64,000 nt of DNA, taken from Planktothricoides raciborskii GIHE-MW2 (lineage in GTDB: Bacteria > Cyanobacteriota > Cyanobacteriia > Cyanobacteriales > Laspinemataceae). The stretch lies in assembly GCF_040564635.1 (NCBI RefSeq), contig NZ_CP159837.1, positions 2,646,001 to 2,710,000 of the forward strand, given 5' to 3'. The notes below the pieces were generated by a model. That model did no database searches and was not told the origin of the DNA. It was given only the letters and a program-made list of their open reading frames with translations. Of this stretch, positions 39,357 through 46,530 are shown one piece after another. Each line of letters begins with the position of its first letter. Within the stretch, counting starts at the first letter, position 1. Position numbers and translations under genes: made by a program.

Positions 39357-40595
39357 ATGCGAATTCTCTTTCTACATCCTAACTTCCCGGCTCAATACCG
39401 TCATGTGGCCACAATTTTAGGGCAAAATCCTAAAAATCAGGTGGTATTTGGCACCAAAAATGAACGACCTGAATGGGAAATTCCCGGGGTCAAAAAATCC
39501 CTATTTACCCCTAGTCGTGATGCCCATGCGGGAACTCACCACTATGTCCGTCCTTTAGAAAGTGCGGTGGTTCATGGACAAGCGGTTTATCGCATGGCAG
39601 ATCAACTTAAAGCCCAAGGATTTGTCCCAGATATTATTTGTGGTCATTCTGGTTGGGGGCCAACCTTATTTGTCAAAGATATTTTTCCCGATACCCCATT
39701 ACTCTGTTATTTTGAGTGGTTTTATCATGCTTATGGTTCCGATGCCAATTTTGACCCCAATGACCCTCTAAGTGTGGATGATGTCGCTCGAATTCGGATT
39801 AAAAATGCGCCGATTTTAATTGATTTATATTCTTGTGACTGGGGAATGTCCCCAACTTATTGGCAGCGATCGCAATTTCCCCCTGAATTTCACAGTAAAA
39901 TTTCCGTGATCCACGATGGGGTAGACACGGAATATTTCAAACCCAATCCAGGGGCGAAATTAGTGTTACCAAATCTAGACCTTTCTCATGTGGATGAATT
40001 AGTCACTTATGTATCCAGAGGGATGGAACCTTATCGGGGATTTCCAGAATTTATTGAATCAGTTGCTTATATTCAAGAAAGACGGCCAAACTGTCATATT
40101 GTGGTAGTGGCATCGGAGCGAGTTTGCTATGGCAAACCTTTACCTGATGGCATGACTTATAAAGAATATATGCTGAAAAAAGTCCCCCTAGATTTATCCC
40201 GCATTCACTTTGTGGGTTCGCTACCTTACGGTTTATATTTAAAAGTCATTCAAGCCTCTGATGTGCATATTTATCTAACTCGACCTTTTGTTTTATCTTG
40301 GTCAATGATTGAATCTATGTCCACCGGCTGTTTAGTTTTGGGTTCCGATACTCCTCCCGTAGCGGAAGTGATTCAAGATGGAGAAAATGGCCTACTGGCT
40401 GACTTTTTCTCACCTAAACAAATCGCCGATCGCGTTGATGAAGTCTTTGCCCATCCCACCCGCATGGCTGAGATTAGAAAAAAAGCCAGAGAAACAGCTT
40501 TAGAACGCTACTCTCATCAAGTATTATTGCCGCGACATATTCAACTAATTGAAGATGTCGCTAACGGGGTTTTATCTACCAAGCAACTGCAATAA
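39357..40595 (+). CDS. Family 4 glycosyltransferase
   Basis: 412 residues, ATG 39357 with AAGGA upstream. GT-B fold: the N-terminal domain starts RILFLHPNFPAQYRHVA and includes CYFEWFYHAYGSD. The C-terminal nucleotide-sugar domain contains VTYVSRGMEPYRGFPEF and the E-x7-E-like region ESMSTGCLVLGSDTPPVAEV. This looks like a retaining sugar transferase acting on the surface glycan or its lipid carrier. It is the last intact gene of the polysaccharide cluster. Repeats and toxin-antitoxin remains follow. Confidence 0.9.
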   Translation: MRILFLHPNFPAQYRHVATILGQNPKNQVVFGTKNERPEWEIPGVKKSLFTPSRDAHAGTHHYVRPLESAVVHGQAVYRMADQLKAQGFVPDIICGHSGWGPTLFVKDIFPDTPLLCYFEWFYHAYGSDANFDPNDPLSVDDVARIRIKNAPILIDLYSCDWGMSPTYWQRSQFPPEFHSKISVIHDGVDTEYFKPNPGAKLVLPNLDLSHVDELVTYVSRGMEPYRGFPEFIESVAYIQERRPNCHIVVVASERVCYGKPLPDGMTYKEYMLKKVPLDLSRIHFVGSLPYGLYLKVIQASDVHIYLTRPFVLSWSMIESMSTGCLVLGSDTPPVAEVIQDGENGLLADFFSPKQIADRVDEVFAHPTRMAEIRKKARETALERYSHQVLLPRHIQLIEDVANGVLSTKQLQ

Positions 40596-40611
40596 TATCA
40601 TCGGATAAAAT

Positions 40612-40822
40612 TGCACCAGCCAGGACACAAAGAGCACAGATAACTTGCTGCCTTTGTGTCCTTTGTGTCCTCTGTGGTTTTTCTTTTTCCCGGTTTCCTA
40701 TATCTTCCCGAATAAAATAAATTTGCAACGTTGAAAACGACACAAAAAGAAACCGGGTTTCTATCCCAAATTTAATTAACCCCACCAACCGCTTAATAGA
40801 AACCCGGTTTCTGTCACCCCAC
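40612..40822. repeat. Two dispersed hairpin repeats
   Basis: At about 40612-40682 an imperfect hairpin pairs CACAAAGAGCACAGATAA with TTTGTGTCCTTTGTGTCC-like sequence (the same family as in the 22-kb array). At 40742-40816 is a pair of AGAAACCSGGTTTCT palindromes about 45 bases apart. The right-hand palindrome marks the left boundary of a segment duplicated at 44108. Confidence 0.8.
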
Positions 40823-40835
40823 GGGCAACCAATAT

Positions 40836-41054
40836 TTAAGCAATTTGCAGGGTCTTAGGAGCGGGAATAGACTCACTTTCTGCTTGCCACGCTTCCAAGT
40901 ACATTTCAATAACTTCTTCGCCGTTAAGAATTGCCTCTTTACGGGTTTTACCATGAGTGCAAGGCATGAGAACGCGATCGGCAAACTCTGGAATCGTCAC
41001 CAAGAAAAGCCGATCTTCATTCGACCATTGAATCATCATGCTATAGTGATTCAT
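40836..41054 (-). CDS. hicB: HicB-family antitoxin, copy 1
   Basis: 72 residues: MNHYSMMIQWSNEDRLFLVT and IPEFADRVLMPCTHGKTRKE are characteristic of the HicB partial RNase-H-like fold. The protein lacks a clear C-terminal DNA-binding tail. No hicA toxin gene is adjacent, so it is an orphan. It is a near duplicate of the gene at 44148, differing at four residues. It is preceded on the same strand by a decayed antitoxin gene. Confidence 0.85.
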   Translation of the reverse strand: MNHYSMMIQWSNEDRLFLVTIPEFADRVLMPCTHGKTRKEAILNGEEVIEMYLEAWQAESESIPAPKTLQIA

Positions 41055-41074
41055 AAATTATTTAGTGCGTGATT

Positions 41075-41290
41075 TCACAATGTTTCTGGATCGAGTTCTT
41101 TTACCGGCATGGTATTCAACCATTGCTGAAGCTGCGAGTTTAGCCAGAATGTCTGGAGAATTAGCATAAGCTTCATCAAGGGCGCCGTTCGTCTTCTAGT
41201 TCTTCCAGAATCATTGCCGCGATCGCCGAAAAGGCGATCGCTCGGTAAAGTTTTTAATTGGGCGATCGCCCGTTCAAGTAATTCAGTCAT
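41075..41290 (-). pseudogene. Decayed RelB-like antitoxin, copy 1
   Basis: The start MTELLERAIAQLKTLPSDR is intact. The remainder of the family sequence (AMILEELEDERR, then DEAYANSPDILAKLAASAMVEYHAG, then KELDPETL) is spread over three frames, giving at least three frameshifts. The second copy at 44382 shares two of these lesions, so decay came before duplication. Copy 1 has one more lesion near its HIP1-rich part. Confidence 0.8.
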
Positions 41291-41556
41291 TGCCACCTCA
41301 CTCTAAAACTAGAAAATTGCACCAACAATGATGATCGCATTCTGCTGGCAGCGCCAAATATGGAGATTTTAGATCAATTGGAAGAACGAGAGGCGATAAA
41401 TCTGCGGTTGGGGTGGTTCACATAAACTTTGCGTTGCGGATCTTTGACGCTTGAAGAGCCTCTCTACTTACTTTTCAAGCATGGTGATGCGGCTTTTCAG
41501 TGGATGTAGGTATATAGTATCGATTTCCCAGCTAATAAATTGTTGAGGCAAAACTC
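41291..41556. other. Gap with a small coding relic
   Basis: On the + strand about 41328-41424 encodes an open stretch including LLAAPNMEILDQLEEREAIN, protein-like but without a start codon or known family. It may be a relic. Otherwise nothing recognisable until the operator. Confidence 0.4.
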
Positions 41557-41616
41557 TTGCCATAGGGTTAACCCTATGGTACTATATTATCTACCATAGG
41601 GTTAACCCTATGGCAA
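41557..41616 (+). promoter_or_regulatory. Double palindromic operator overlapping a promoter
   Basis: Two identical perfect 20-bp palindromes CCATAGGGTTAACCCTATGG lie at 41560-41579 and 41594-41613, centres 34 bases apart. The flanks are also mirrored (TTG..TA and TA..CAA), so the whole 60-bp block is an inverted repeat around a 10-base centre. A -10-like TATATT (41583-41588) lies in the centre. A -35-like TTGCCA (41557-41562) lies at the left edge, 20 bases away. The next ATG is 25 bases further on. The layout suggests cooperative binding of a dimeric repressor to its own promoter. Confidence 0.8.
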
Positions 41617-41641
41617 ATAGTCGTAACTTAAGTATTTACTC

Positions 41642-42529
41642 ATGTCTAAGCAAGCAAGCATTAAAAGTAAGGAAATTACAATTGGTGGAATTCCTATTCC
41701 GGTTTACATGATGTCCGATGGGGAATATCGTTGGTCGATGCGACAAGCGAGTAAAGCAGTTGGATTTAATGAAGGTTGGTTAAGTGATACGCTGCGTACT
41801 CAAGGCAATGCTCTGGCTAAGTTGAGAGGTTACGGATTCAAAGGAGAGATTATTGAATCTCAAGGACAAGGGTTTATCGAGAGTAATTTGATCCCCACAG
41901 AAGATTTCATGGCAATGATTATGTACGCTGCCGTAATCGGTATGCGTAAACCAGCAATTACTCTCTTGGCTGCTGCACTGCACGAGACTTTCGAGAGACG
42001 AGCGGATCATGCTTTTGGTATCATTCGAGATGAAGATGAATATATTCAGAAGTTTGAGTTTCGCTACGCTTCAATCATGTTGAATAAAGATTTACGCTCC
42101 GCAATTGGCGCATGGATTGAGGCAAATCAAGACTCTCTTCAGGAATACATAAAGCAATATTCAATCAAAGGAGGACAGAGGGGGATTTACGCTTCCGCTC
42201 TGGGTAAGATTTATCAACATCTTTTTGGGATGCCAAAAAAGTCGATTAATCAAATTTTGGATGTTAAATCCTACGAAACACCTAAAGATAACCTCCATGT
42301 TACTCAACTTCAACGCATAGCACAAATTGAAGATTTAGCTGCCAAATATATTAGCCGCAAAGGGTTGAACCCAATTGAAGCTATTGATGCTGCCACTGAA
42401 GCTCTGATGATTGATGTAGAAGAACCTCGACTCGGCGATCGAATTACTCCACAAGATGTCCACCAAGTATTGGGTGCAAAACAAAGTGCAAAACAAAAAT
42501 TAAAAGTATCGCCGCCAGATCGGAAATAA
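41642..42529 (+). CDS. Putative antirepressor/regulator-like protein, unknown family
   Basis: 295 residues from ATG 41642. The N-terminal part (GGIPIPVYMMSDGEYRWSMR, ASKAVGFNEGWLSDTL) resembles the layout of phage antirepressor-type domains (Bro/KilA/P63C-like), where a short beta-rich head is followed by a helical part. I cannot assign it firmly. The middle is helical (LAAALHETFERRADHAFG), the C-terminal part is basic. There is no signal peptide. The double palindrome immediately upstream suggests that the gene is tightly, perhaps self, regulated. It lies in the toxin-antitoxin/mobile region. Confidence 0.6.
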   Translation: MSKQASIKSKEITIGGIPIPVYMMSDGEYRWSMRQASKAVGFNEGWLSDTLRTQGNALAKLRGYGFKGEIIESQGQGFIESNLIPTEDFMAMIMYAAVIGMRKPAITLLAAALHETFERRADHAFGIIRDEDEYIQKFEFRYASIMLNKDLRSAIGAWIEANQDSLQEYIKQYSIKGGQRGIYASALGKIYQHLFGMPKKSINQILDVKSYETPKDNLHVTQLQRIAQIEDLAAKYISRKGLNPIEAIDAATEALMIDVEEPRLGDRITPQDVHQVLGAKQSAKQKLKVSPPDRK

Positions 42530-43074
42530 TTTCTGCACTGAATTTAGACTTAAATCACCATAATTTAGGGAGCGTCAGATATTAATATTTCTGACGTATC
42601 CTACCACTTCGATTTTTGTATTGCCGATACCGAGAGCAACACAAGCGACACTTAAAAGTTATCTGATGATTCAAAAACTAAAAAATATTACAGCAGTTTG
42701 CGCTTTTTTGAGGTACGTTAAGATCCCCCTAACCCTACGAACGATCCCCCCAAACCCCCGATCAAAGGGGGGCTTTCGGGGCAGTCAACGCTTCGTAAAT
42801 TCCCCCTTTGATCGGGGAGCCACTGCGGTCTTGGGGTCTCCCCAGGTAGAGCAAGTGCGAGACGTACTGCATAGCAGAGGAAAACGCTGTATATATATAT
42901 TTTATTGAAAATGTAAGCAAGAATTAATTGAAGAAAGTAAATTTTAATTTAGCCGCAAGTTACAGCGGAAATAATTTGTCGAAAAATTAGGTATAAGCAA
43001 TTTGTTTTATTCATATTTTAAGTGAAACTGCTATATATTTCTACATATATTTTTTCATTAATATTTTGTTGATT
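42530..43074. other. Intergenic region with CCCCCGATCAAAGGGGG inverted repeat
   Basis: An inverted repeat CCCCCGATCAAAGGGGGG (42755-42772) and CCCCCTTTGATCGGGG (42802-42817) can form a strong stem. The rest is AT-rich, especially 42890-43070. A 95-codon frame across the repeat is an artefact. Confidence 0.7.
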
Positions 43075-43623
43075 ATGAATTTTAAGACCGTCAAAGAAGT
43101 GACATTATGGCCAAGTTTTGTCCTAAATGGTGAAACATTAGATTTATCACATCTGAATGCTCATTGGGTTGAGTATCTGGACAAAAGAGACGAAAACCAG
43201 CCCATCAGCTACCAGTTTATAGTAACTTATGGCTTACATTGTTTCACTAAACAATTAGATGATATTTCTAGCGAAGGATCAGAATTATTGATGTACAATG
43301 CACCCAGAGAGTCTAGACCATTTAATCTTGAAAGATACAAACTTTCTAAACAATTACCGAGTATTATCAAGTCATTGGGCGATCGGGAAACTTTAGTTTG
43401 CCACGCAGGGTATGGAAATTTTGCTACCGTTAAAGTTTTGGAAGAAGAAGATATTCAGATTGATTATTTCGTGGTTTTTGCTGCCTTCAGAGAAAGTAAA
43501 AAACTGAGATTACACATAGTCAGTGCTTATCCTAGATACGAAGGCATAGGTAGAGTGAAGAAAGTAGGCTTCTTCGTCATAGCAAACAAGTTATTGCATA
43601 ATCAGAAATTACCCAAGCCCTAA
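43075..43623 (+). CDS. Hypothetical protein
   Basis: 182 residues from ATG 43075 (two upstream TTG codons in frame are less likely). I do not recognise the family. It has mixed alpha/beta character with conserved-looking segments: FVLNGETLDLSHLNAHWVEY, QFIVTYGLHCFTKQ and YFVVFAAFRESKKLRLHIVS. There is no signal peptide or TM helix. YNAPRESRPFNLERYKLSKQ is basic. The composition is AT-richer than the core genes, as in the surrounding accessory region. The stop is followed after three bases by a perfect 12-bp stem shared with the candidate RNA on the other strand. Confidence 0.7.
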   Translation: MNFKTVKEVTLWPSFVLNGETLDLSHLNAHWVEYLDKRDENQPISYQFIVTYGLHCFTKQLDDISSEGSELLMYNAPRESRPFNLERYKLSKQLPSIIKSLGDRETLVCHAGYGNFATVKVLEEEDIQIDYFVVFAAFRESKKLRLHIVSAYPRYEGIGRVKKVGFFVIANKLLHNQKLPKP

Positions 43624-43626
43624 AAT

Positions 43627-43657
43627 AACAAAGGCTCCTGACTAGGGAGCCTTTGTT
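43627..43657 (-). terminator. Strong stem-loop, probable terminator
   Basis: Perfect 12-bp stem AACAAAGGCTCC / GGAGCCTTTGTT with a 7-base loop. Reading the minus strand, the stem is followed by ATTTTA, a moderate U-tract. On the plus strand the stem begins three bases after a stop codon but lacks a U-run, so I favour the minus direction, possibly bidirectional. Confidence 0.7.
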
Positions 43658-43813
43658 AAAACACATATTTTGACGAAAAGAATCAAAATAGTTTTAATCT
43701 ATTCGTCAAACATGGAAAATTGATGAACAATAGTCAGAACGTCTTTACCGGAATTTCCTCGACCCTGGTGGGTAACGGGATGTCATGCTTAGAGCATGTC
43801 TGCTGCATCCATT
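43627..43813 (-). ncRNA. Candidate non-coding RNA of about 190 nt
   Basis: No protein is encoded on the minus strand here, yet a near-consensus promoter (43849-43820) is followed about 160 bases later by a strong stem-loop. The predicted transcript contains several self-complementary parts. GGATG pairs with CATCC around a CATGCT-CTA-AGCATG hairpin (about 43778-43810). CGTTACC could pair with GGTAA..ACG. TTTGACGAA pairs with TTCGTCAAA (about 43668-43712). It ends in the 12-bp stem at 43627-43657. I do not recognise it as a known RNA (no match by eye to SRP, 6S, tmRNA, RNase P or Yfr families). It is convergent with the gene ending at 43623, so it could also act antisense to that mRNA's 3' end. 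Confidence 0.5.
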
Positions 43814-43819
43814 GATCTA

Positions 43820-43849
43820 ATTATAGCTCATGGTTTTGATTTGCGTCAA
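43820..43849 (-). promoter_or_regulatory. Sigma-70-type promoter on the minus strand
   Basis: -35 TTGACG (43849-43844) and -10 TATAAT (43825-43820) with an 18-base spacer. The -35 is part of an inverted repeat GTCAATCAAACTTGAC (43860-43845), which could be an operator. It drives the candidate RNA; no reading frame follows. Confidence 0.65.
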
Positions 43850-43998
43850 GTTTGATTGACATTTTCAGATCGAGCGGTCAGCAGTCAGCTTCTCAGCAGT
43901 CAGCCAACACTGAAAGATCGATCGCCTATCTGCTTATCCGTCGGCTTTTCAATTGCGCGATCGCCCGTTCAAGTAATTCAGTCATTGCCACCTCATTG

Positions 43999-44100
43999 TT
44001 AAAGAATTTCTGGATAAATAGCCGCTAAACGATTAGTTTCACCTTTTGCCTCTTTAAGTAAGTCATGCCAATCGTCTGGAGGACAACCACTTTCAAGCAT
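43999..44100 (-). pseudogene. C-terminal fragment of a YhaV-type toxin
   Basis: A 33-codon frame encodes MLESGCPPDDWHDLLKEAKG and ends in YPEIL. This matches, in my recollection, the C-terminal MLKRGHPPADWETLTRE-type end of YhaV RNase toxins. An in-frame stop lies two codons upstream of the ATG, so it is detached from the rest of the gene. The YhaV core fragment is found at 44737-44820 on the same strand. Immediately downstream, a truncated third copy of the antitoxin start (MTELLERAIAQLK, about 43930-43987) runs into a stop. Confidence 0.6.
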
Positions 44101-44147
44101 TTTCTACATAGAAACCCGGTTTCTGTCACCCCACGGGCAACCAATAT

Positions 44148-44366
44148 TTAAGCAATTTGCAGGGTCTTAGGAGCGGGAATAGACTCACCTTCTGCTTGCC
44201 ACGCTTCCAAGTACATTTCAATAACTTCTTCGCCGTTAAGAATTGCTTCTTCACGGGTTTTGCCATGAGTGCAAGGCATGACAACGCGATCGGCAAATTC
44301 TGGAATCGTCACCAAGAAAAGCCGATCTTCATTCGACCATTGAATCATCATGCTATATTGATTCAT
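44148..44366 (-). CDS. hicB: HicB-family antitoxin, copy 2
   Basis: 72 residues differing from the copy at 40836 at four positions (His3 to Gln, Leu to Val in DRV, Lys to Glu in KTREE, Ser to Gly in AEGES). It carries the same HicB core IPEFADRVVMPCTHGKT. No hicA is adjacent. The duplicated segment, from the AGAAACCCGGTTTCT palindrome through hicB and the decayed antitoxin, spans about 44108-44601 and corresponds to about 40802-41294. Confidence 0.85.
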   Translation of the reverse strand: MNQYSMMIQWSNEDRLFLVTIPEFADRVVMPCTHGKTREEAILNGEEVIEMYLEAWQAEGESIPAPKTLQIA

Positions 44367-44381
44367 AAATTCTGCGTGATT

Positions 44382-44596
44382 TCACAATGTTTCTGGATCG
44401 ATTTCTTTTACCGGCATGGTATTCAGCCATTGCTGAAGCTGCGAGTTTAGCCAGAATGTCTGGAGAATTAGCATACGCTTCATCAAGGGCGCCGATCGCT
44501 TTCTAGTTCTTCGAGAATCATTGTGGCGATCGCATCTTGGCGATCGCTCGGTAAAGTTTTTAATTGGGCGATCGCCCGTTCAAGTAATTCAGTCAT
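44382..44596 (-). pseudogene. Decayed RelB-like antitoxin, copy 2
   Basis: Better preserved than copy 1: MTELLERAIAQLKTLPSDRQ continues in frame through DAIATMILEELESDRRP, then hits TGA. The next part (DEAYANSPDILAKLAASAM) is in another frame, and the end (KEIDPETL) is again shifted. Two frameshifts are at the same bases as in copy 1. Confidence 0.8.
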
Positions 44597-44736
44597 TGCC
44601 ACCTCATTATTAAAGATTTTCTTGATAAATAGCCGCTAAACGATTAGTTTCACCTGTCTTACTTTTGGCACCCCCCTAAAAAGCCCCCCTTTTTAAGGGG
44701 GGTTGGGGGGATCGATCCGGTATAAAAGCAATATGT
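44597..44736. repeat. yhaV tail duplicate and CCCCCC palindrome
   Basis: On the minus strand 44612-44656 encodes GETNRLAAIYQENL-stop, a second copy of the tail of the yhaV fragment at 43999. A CCCCCCTTTTTAAGGGGGG palindrome follows at about 44684-44703. Confidence 0.65.
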
Positions 44737-44820
44737 CTATTTATCATCATTCACCCAAACGAAGACAATAACTTTGCTTTCTTGATGATATCGAAAAAAT
44801 AGTCGGTACTGCTGAAAAAT
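44737..44820 (-). pseudogene. Core fragment of a YhaV-type toxin
   Basis: Twenty-seven codons encode FQQYRLFFRYHQESKVIVF followed by VWVNDDK-stop. This is the RYRLFFRY...GWMNDENT core of YhaV toxins. The frame is closed on both sides (TGA immediately upstream, TAG downstream). The C-terminal piece lies 640 bases further on, beyond the inserted hicB segment. Confidence 0.65.
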
Positions 44821-45095
44821 TCACCCAAACCTTCTCGATTGAATAATCTGATAATTTTAATCGTTCTTTCAAAAAACTGGCAAAAATCCATAATATCATC
44901 ATAAATATCATCATATAAACTTGCACCACAAAGGACACAAAGAGCAAAAATAGCAAAGATAATTAACTTCCTTGGTGTCCTTGGTGTCTTTGTGGTTTCT
45001 TTCTCTCTTCCCCAATTCCATATCCGCCAAGTGATGAAAAATTAACCATCAGAGTTAATCTATAGATTGACATCTCTCATTGGGGATCAAACATA
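44821..45095. other. Intergenic region with CACAAAGGACAC hairpin
   Basis: An imperfect hairpin of the ACCACAAAGGACAC / GTGTCTTTGTGGT family lies at about 44930-44997. A 69-codon minus-strand frame (44747-44956) covers this and the yhaV relic out of frame and is rejected. Confidence 0.6.
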
Positions 45096-45596
45096 ATGGG
45101 CTTTCACAAAATTCTCGTGGCGATCGACCACTCACAACAATCACCCCTGGTCTTTAACCAAGCGCTCGATTTGGCCAAAAAAGAGGGGGCGCAACTGATG
45201 GTATTTCATGTGATTAACATCCAAGGACAGGGAGAAGTGGCTCCCATTTTGGGGACGGGGGTGGGTTTGGATCTGGCAGCGGGTAAAACCCTGCAAAAAA
45301 TACAACATGAAAGTTTTCAAGCAGAAATTCAAGCGGTCAAAAAAGAGTTTCAAACCTATCGGCAAAAGGCAGAAGCCCAAGGCATTGAAGCGGAATTTAG
45401 ATATGATCTGGGGTCTGCCGAATCCTTAATTTGTCAACTGGCCGCCGAATGGCAATCGGATTTAATTGTCTTGGGTCGTAGAGGTCGTCGAGGACTGAAA
45501 GAAATCTTACTCGGCAGTGTCAGCAGCTATGTGACGCATCATGCAACTTGCTCAGTCTTAGTTGTCCAAGGCATTCACGCGACTGAATCAGATTAA
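45096..45596 (+). CDS. Universal stress protein (UspA family)
   Basis: 166 residues. The N-terminal KILVAIDHSQQSPLVFNQAL includes the conserved Asp of the ATP site. The C-terminal VLGRRGRRGLKEILLGSVS carries the G-2X-G-9X-G-(S/T) phosphate-binding pattern, so the protein probably binds ATP. It would be a small soluble stress-response dimer. It has its own intergenic regions on both sides, with a CAATTAT heptamer array downstream (about 45645-45690). Confidence 0.93.
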   Translation: MGFHKILVAIDHSQQSPLVFNQALDLAKKEGAQLMVFHVINIQGQGEVAPILGTGVGLDLAAGKTLQKIQHESFQAEIQAVKKEFQTYRQKAEAQGIEAEFRYDLGSAESLICQLAAEWQSDLIVLGRRGRRGLKEILLGSVSSYVTHHATCSVLVVQGIHATESD

Positions 45597-45723
45597 TGTT
45601 TTTGGGGTGTGGGGCCGCCATCGGGAAACAATTAACAATTGATAATTGATAATTATCAATTATCAATTATCAATTATCAATTATCAATTATTCCCTCTGC
45701 TCCTCTGCCGACGGCGGGCTCCT

Positions 45724-46530
45724 CTACAGTTGAGGCACAAACTGCTCTTTTTCGGGAACATTGGTGTATTCAGCCACGATTTGACGGAATTCTTCACCGT
45801 CAATGGTTTCTTTTTCCACCAATAAATCCACTAAGCGATCCATGACTACCCGGTTTTCTTTGATGATTTTGGTGGTCATGTCGTAGCAATGTTCGACAAT
45901 GCTTCGCACCTGAGCATCAATGCGGGCGGCAATTTCTTCGGAGTATTCAGAACGGGTCATTAAATCCCGACCTAAGAACACCTCACCTTGTTGGGTTTCC
46001 AGGGACAATGGCCCTAAATCCGACATCCCGAAGCGAGTGACCATTTGGCGAGCCATTCCGGTGACTTGTTGCAGGTCATTTCCGGCGCCGGTGGTGACTT
46101 CCGCATCCCCAAAGATGACTTGTTCGGCGACCCGACCGCCCAGAGCACCCATGATCCGAGCCATGAGTTGAGACTTGGAAATGAGAAACTGCTCTTCCCC
46201 AGGGGTGAACCAGGTCAAACCTTGGGCTTGCCCGCGAGGAATTAAGGTGACTTTTTGTACGGGGTCGTGATTTTTGACCAGGGTGCCCACGATCGCGTGT
46301 CCAACTTCGTGATAAGCAATCAAGCGTTTGCTCTTGCTGTCCACTAGGGGAGTGCCTTCCATCCCGGCGATGACGCGATCGACGGCATCATCAATTTCCA
46401 GCATGGTAATCGCTTCTTTGCGGCGACGGGCGGTGAGAATGGCGGCTTCGTTGAGCAGGTTAGCCAGGTCAGCACCCGTAAAACCAGGAGTCCGACGGGC
46501 GATCGCCTCTAAAGAGATTTCATTAGCCGG
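45724..46530 (-). pseudogene. ftsH: FtsH protease, C-terminal part only
   Basis: Encodes about 268 residues from the end of the AAA+ domain ([20 protein letters not shown]) through the zinc protease with HEVGH and the downstream Asp region ([15 protein letters not shown]). It ends in EKEQFVPQL. The full family is about 620-640 residues, so the TM helices and Walker A/B are missing. The frame extends to an ATG at 46584, but the codons beyond 46530 are antisense to the flavodiiron fragment, not FtsH. No membrane anchor or ATPase remains, so it cannot be a functional FtsH. Cyanobacteria have several ftsH genes, so loss of one copy is tolerable. Confidence 0.85.

Noticed and set aside
42621..42908. 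95-codon frame downstream of the putative regulator
   Set aside because: Runs through the CCCCCGATC inverted repeat; no recognisable protein.
44747..44956. 69-codon hydrophobic frame on the minus strand
   Set aside because: It is out of frame with the yhaV relic in the same DNA and contains the CACAAAGGACAC repeat.
46328..46530. Left part of the 173-codon plus-strand frame ending at 46849
   Set aside because: Up to about 46530 this frame is antisense to ftsH; only the part after the junction is flavodiiron coding sequence.
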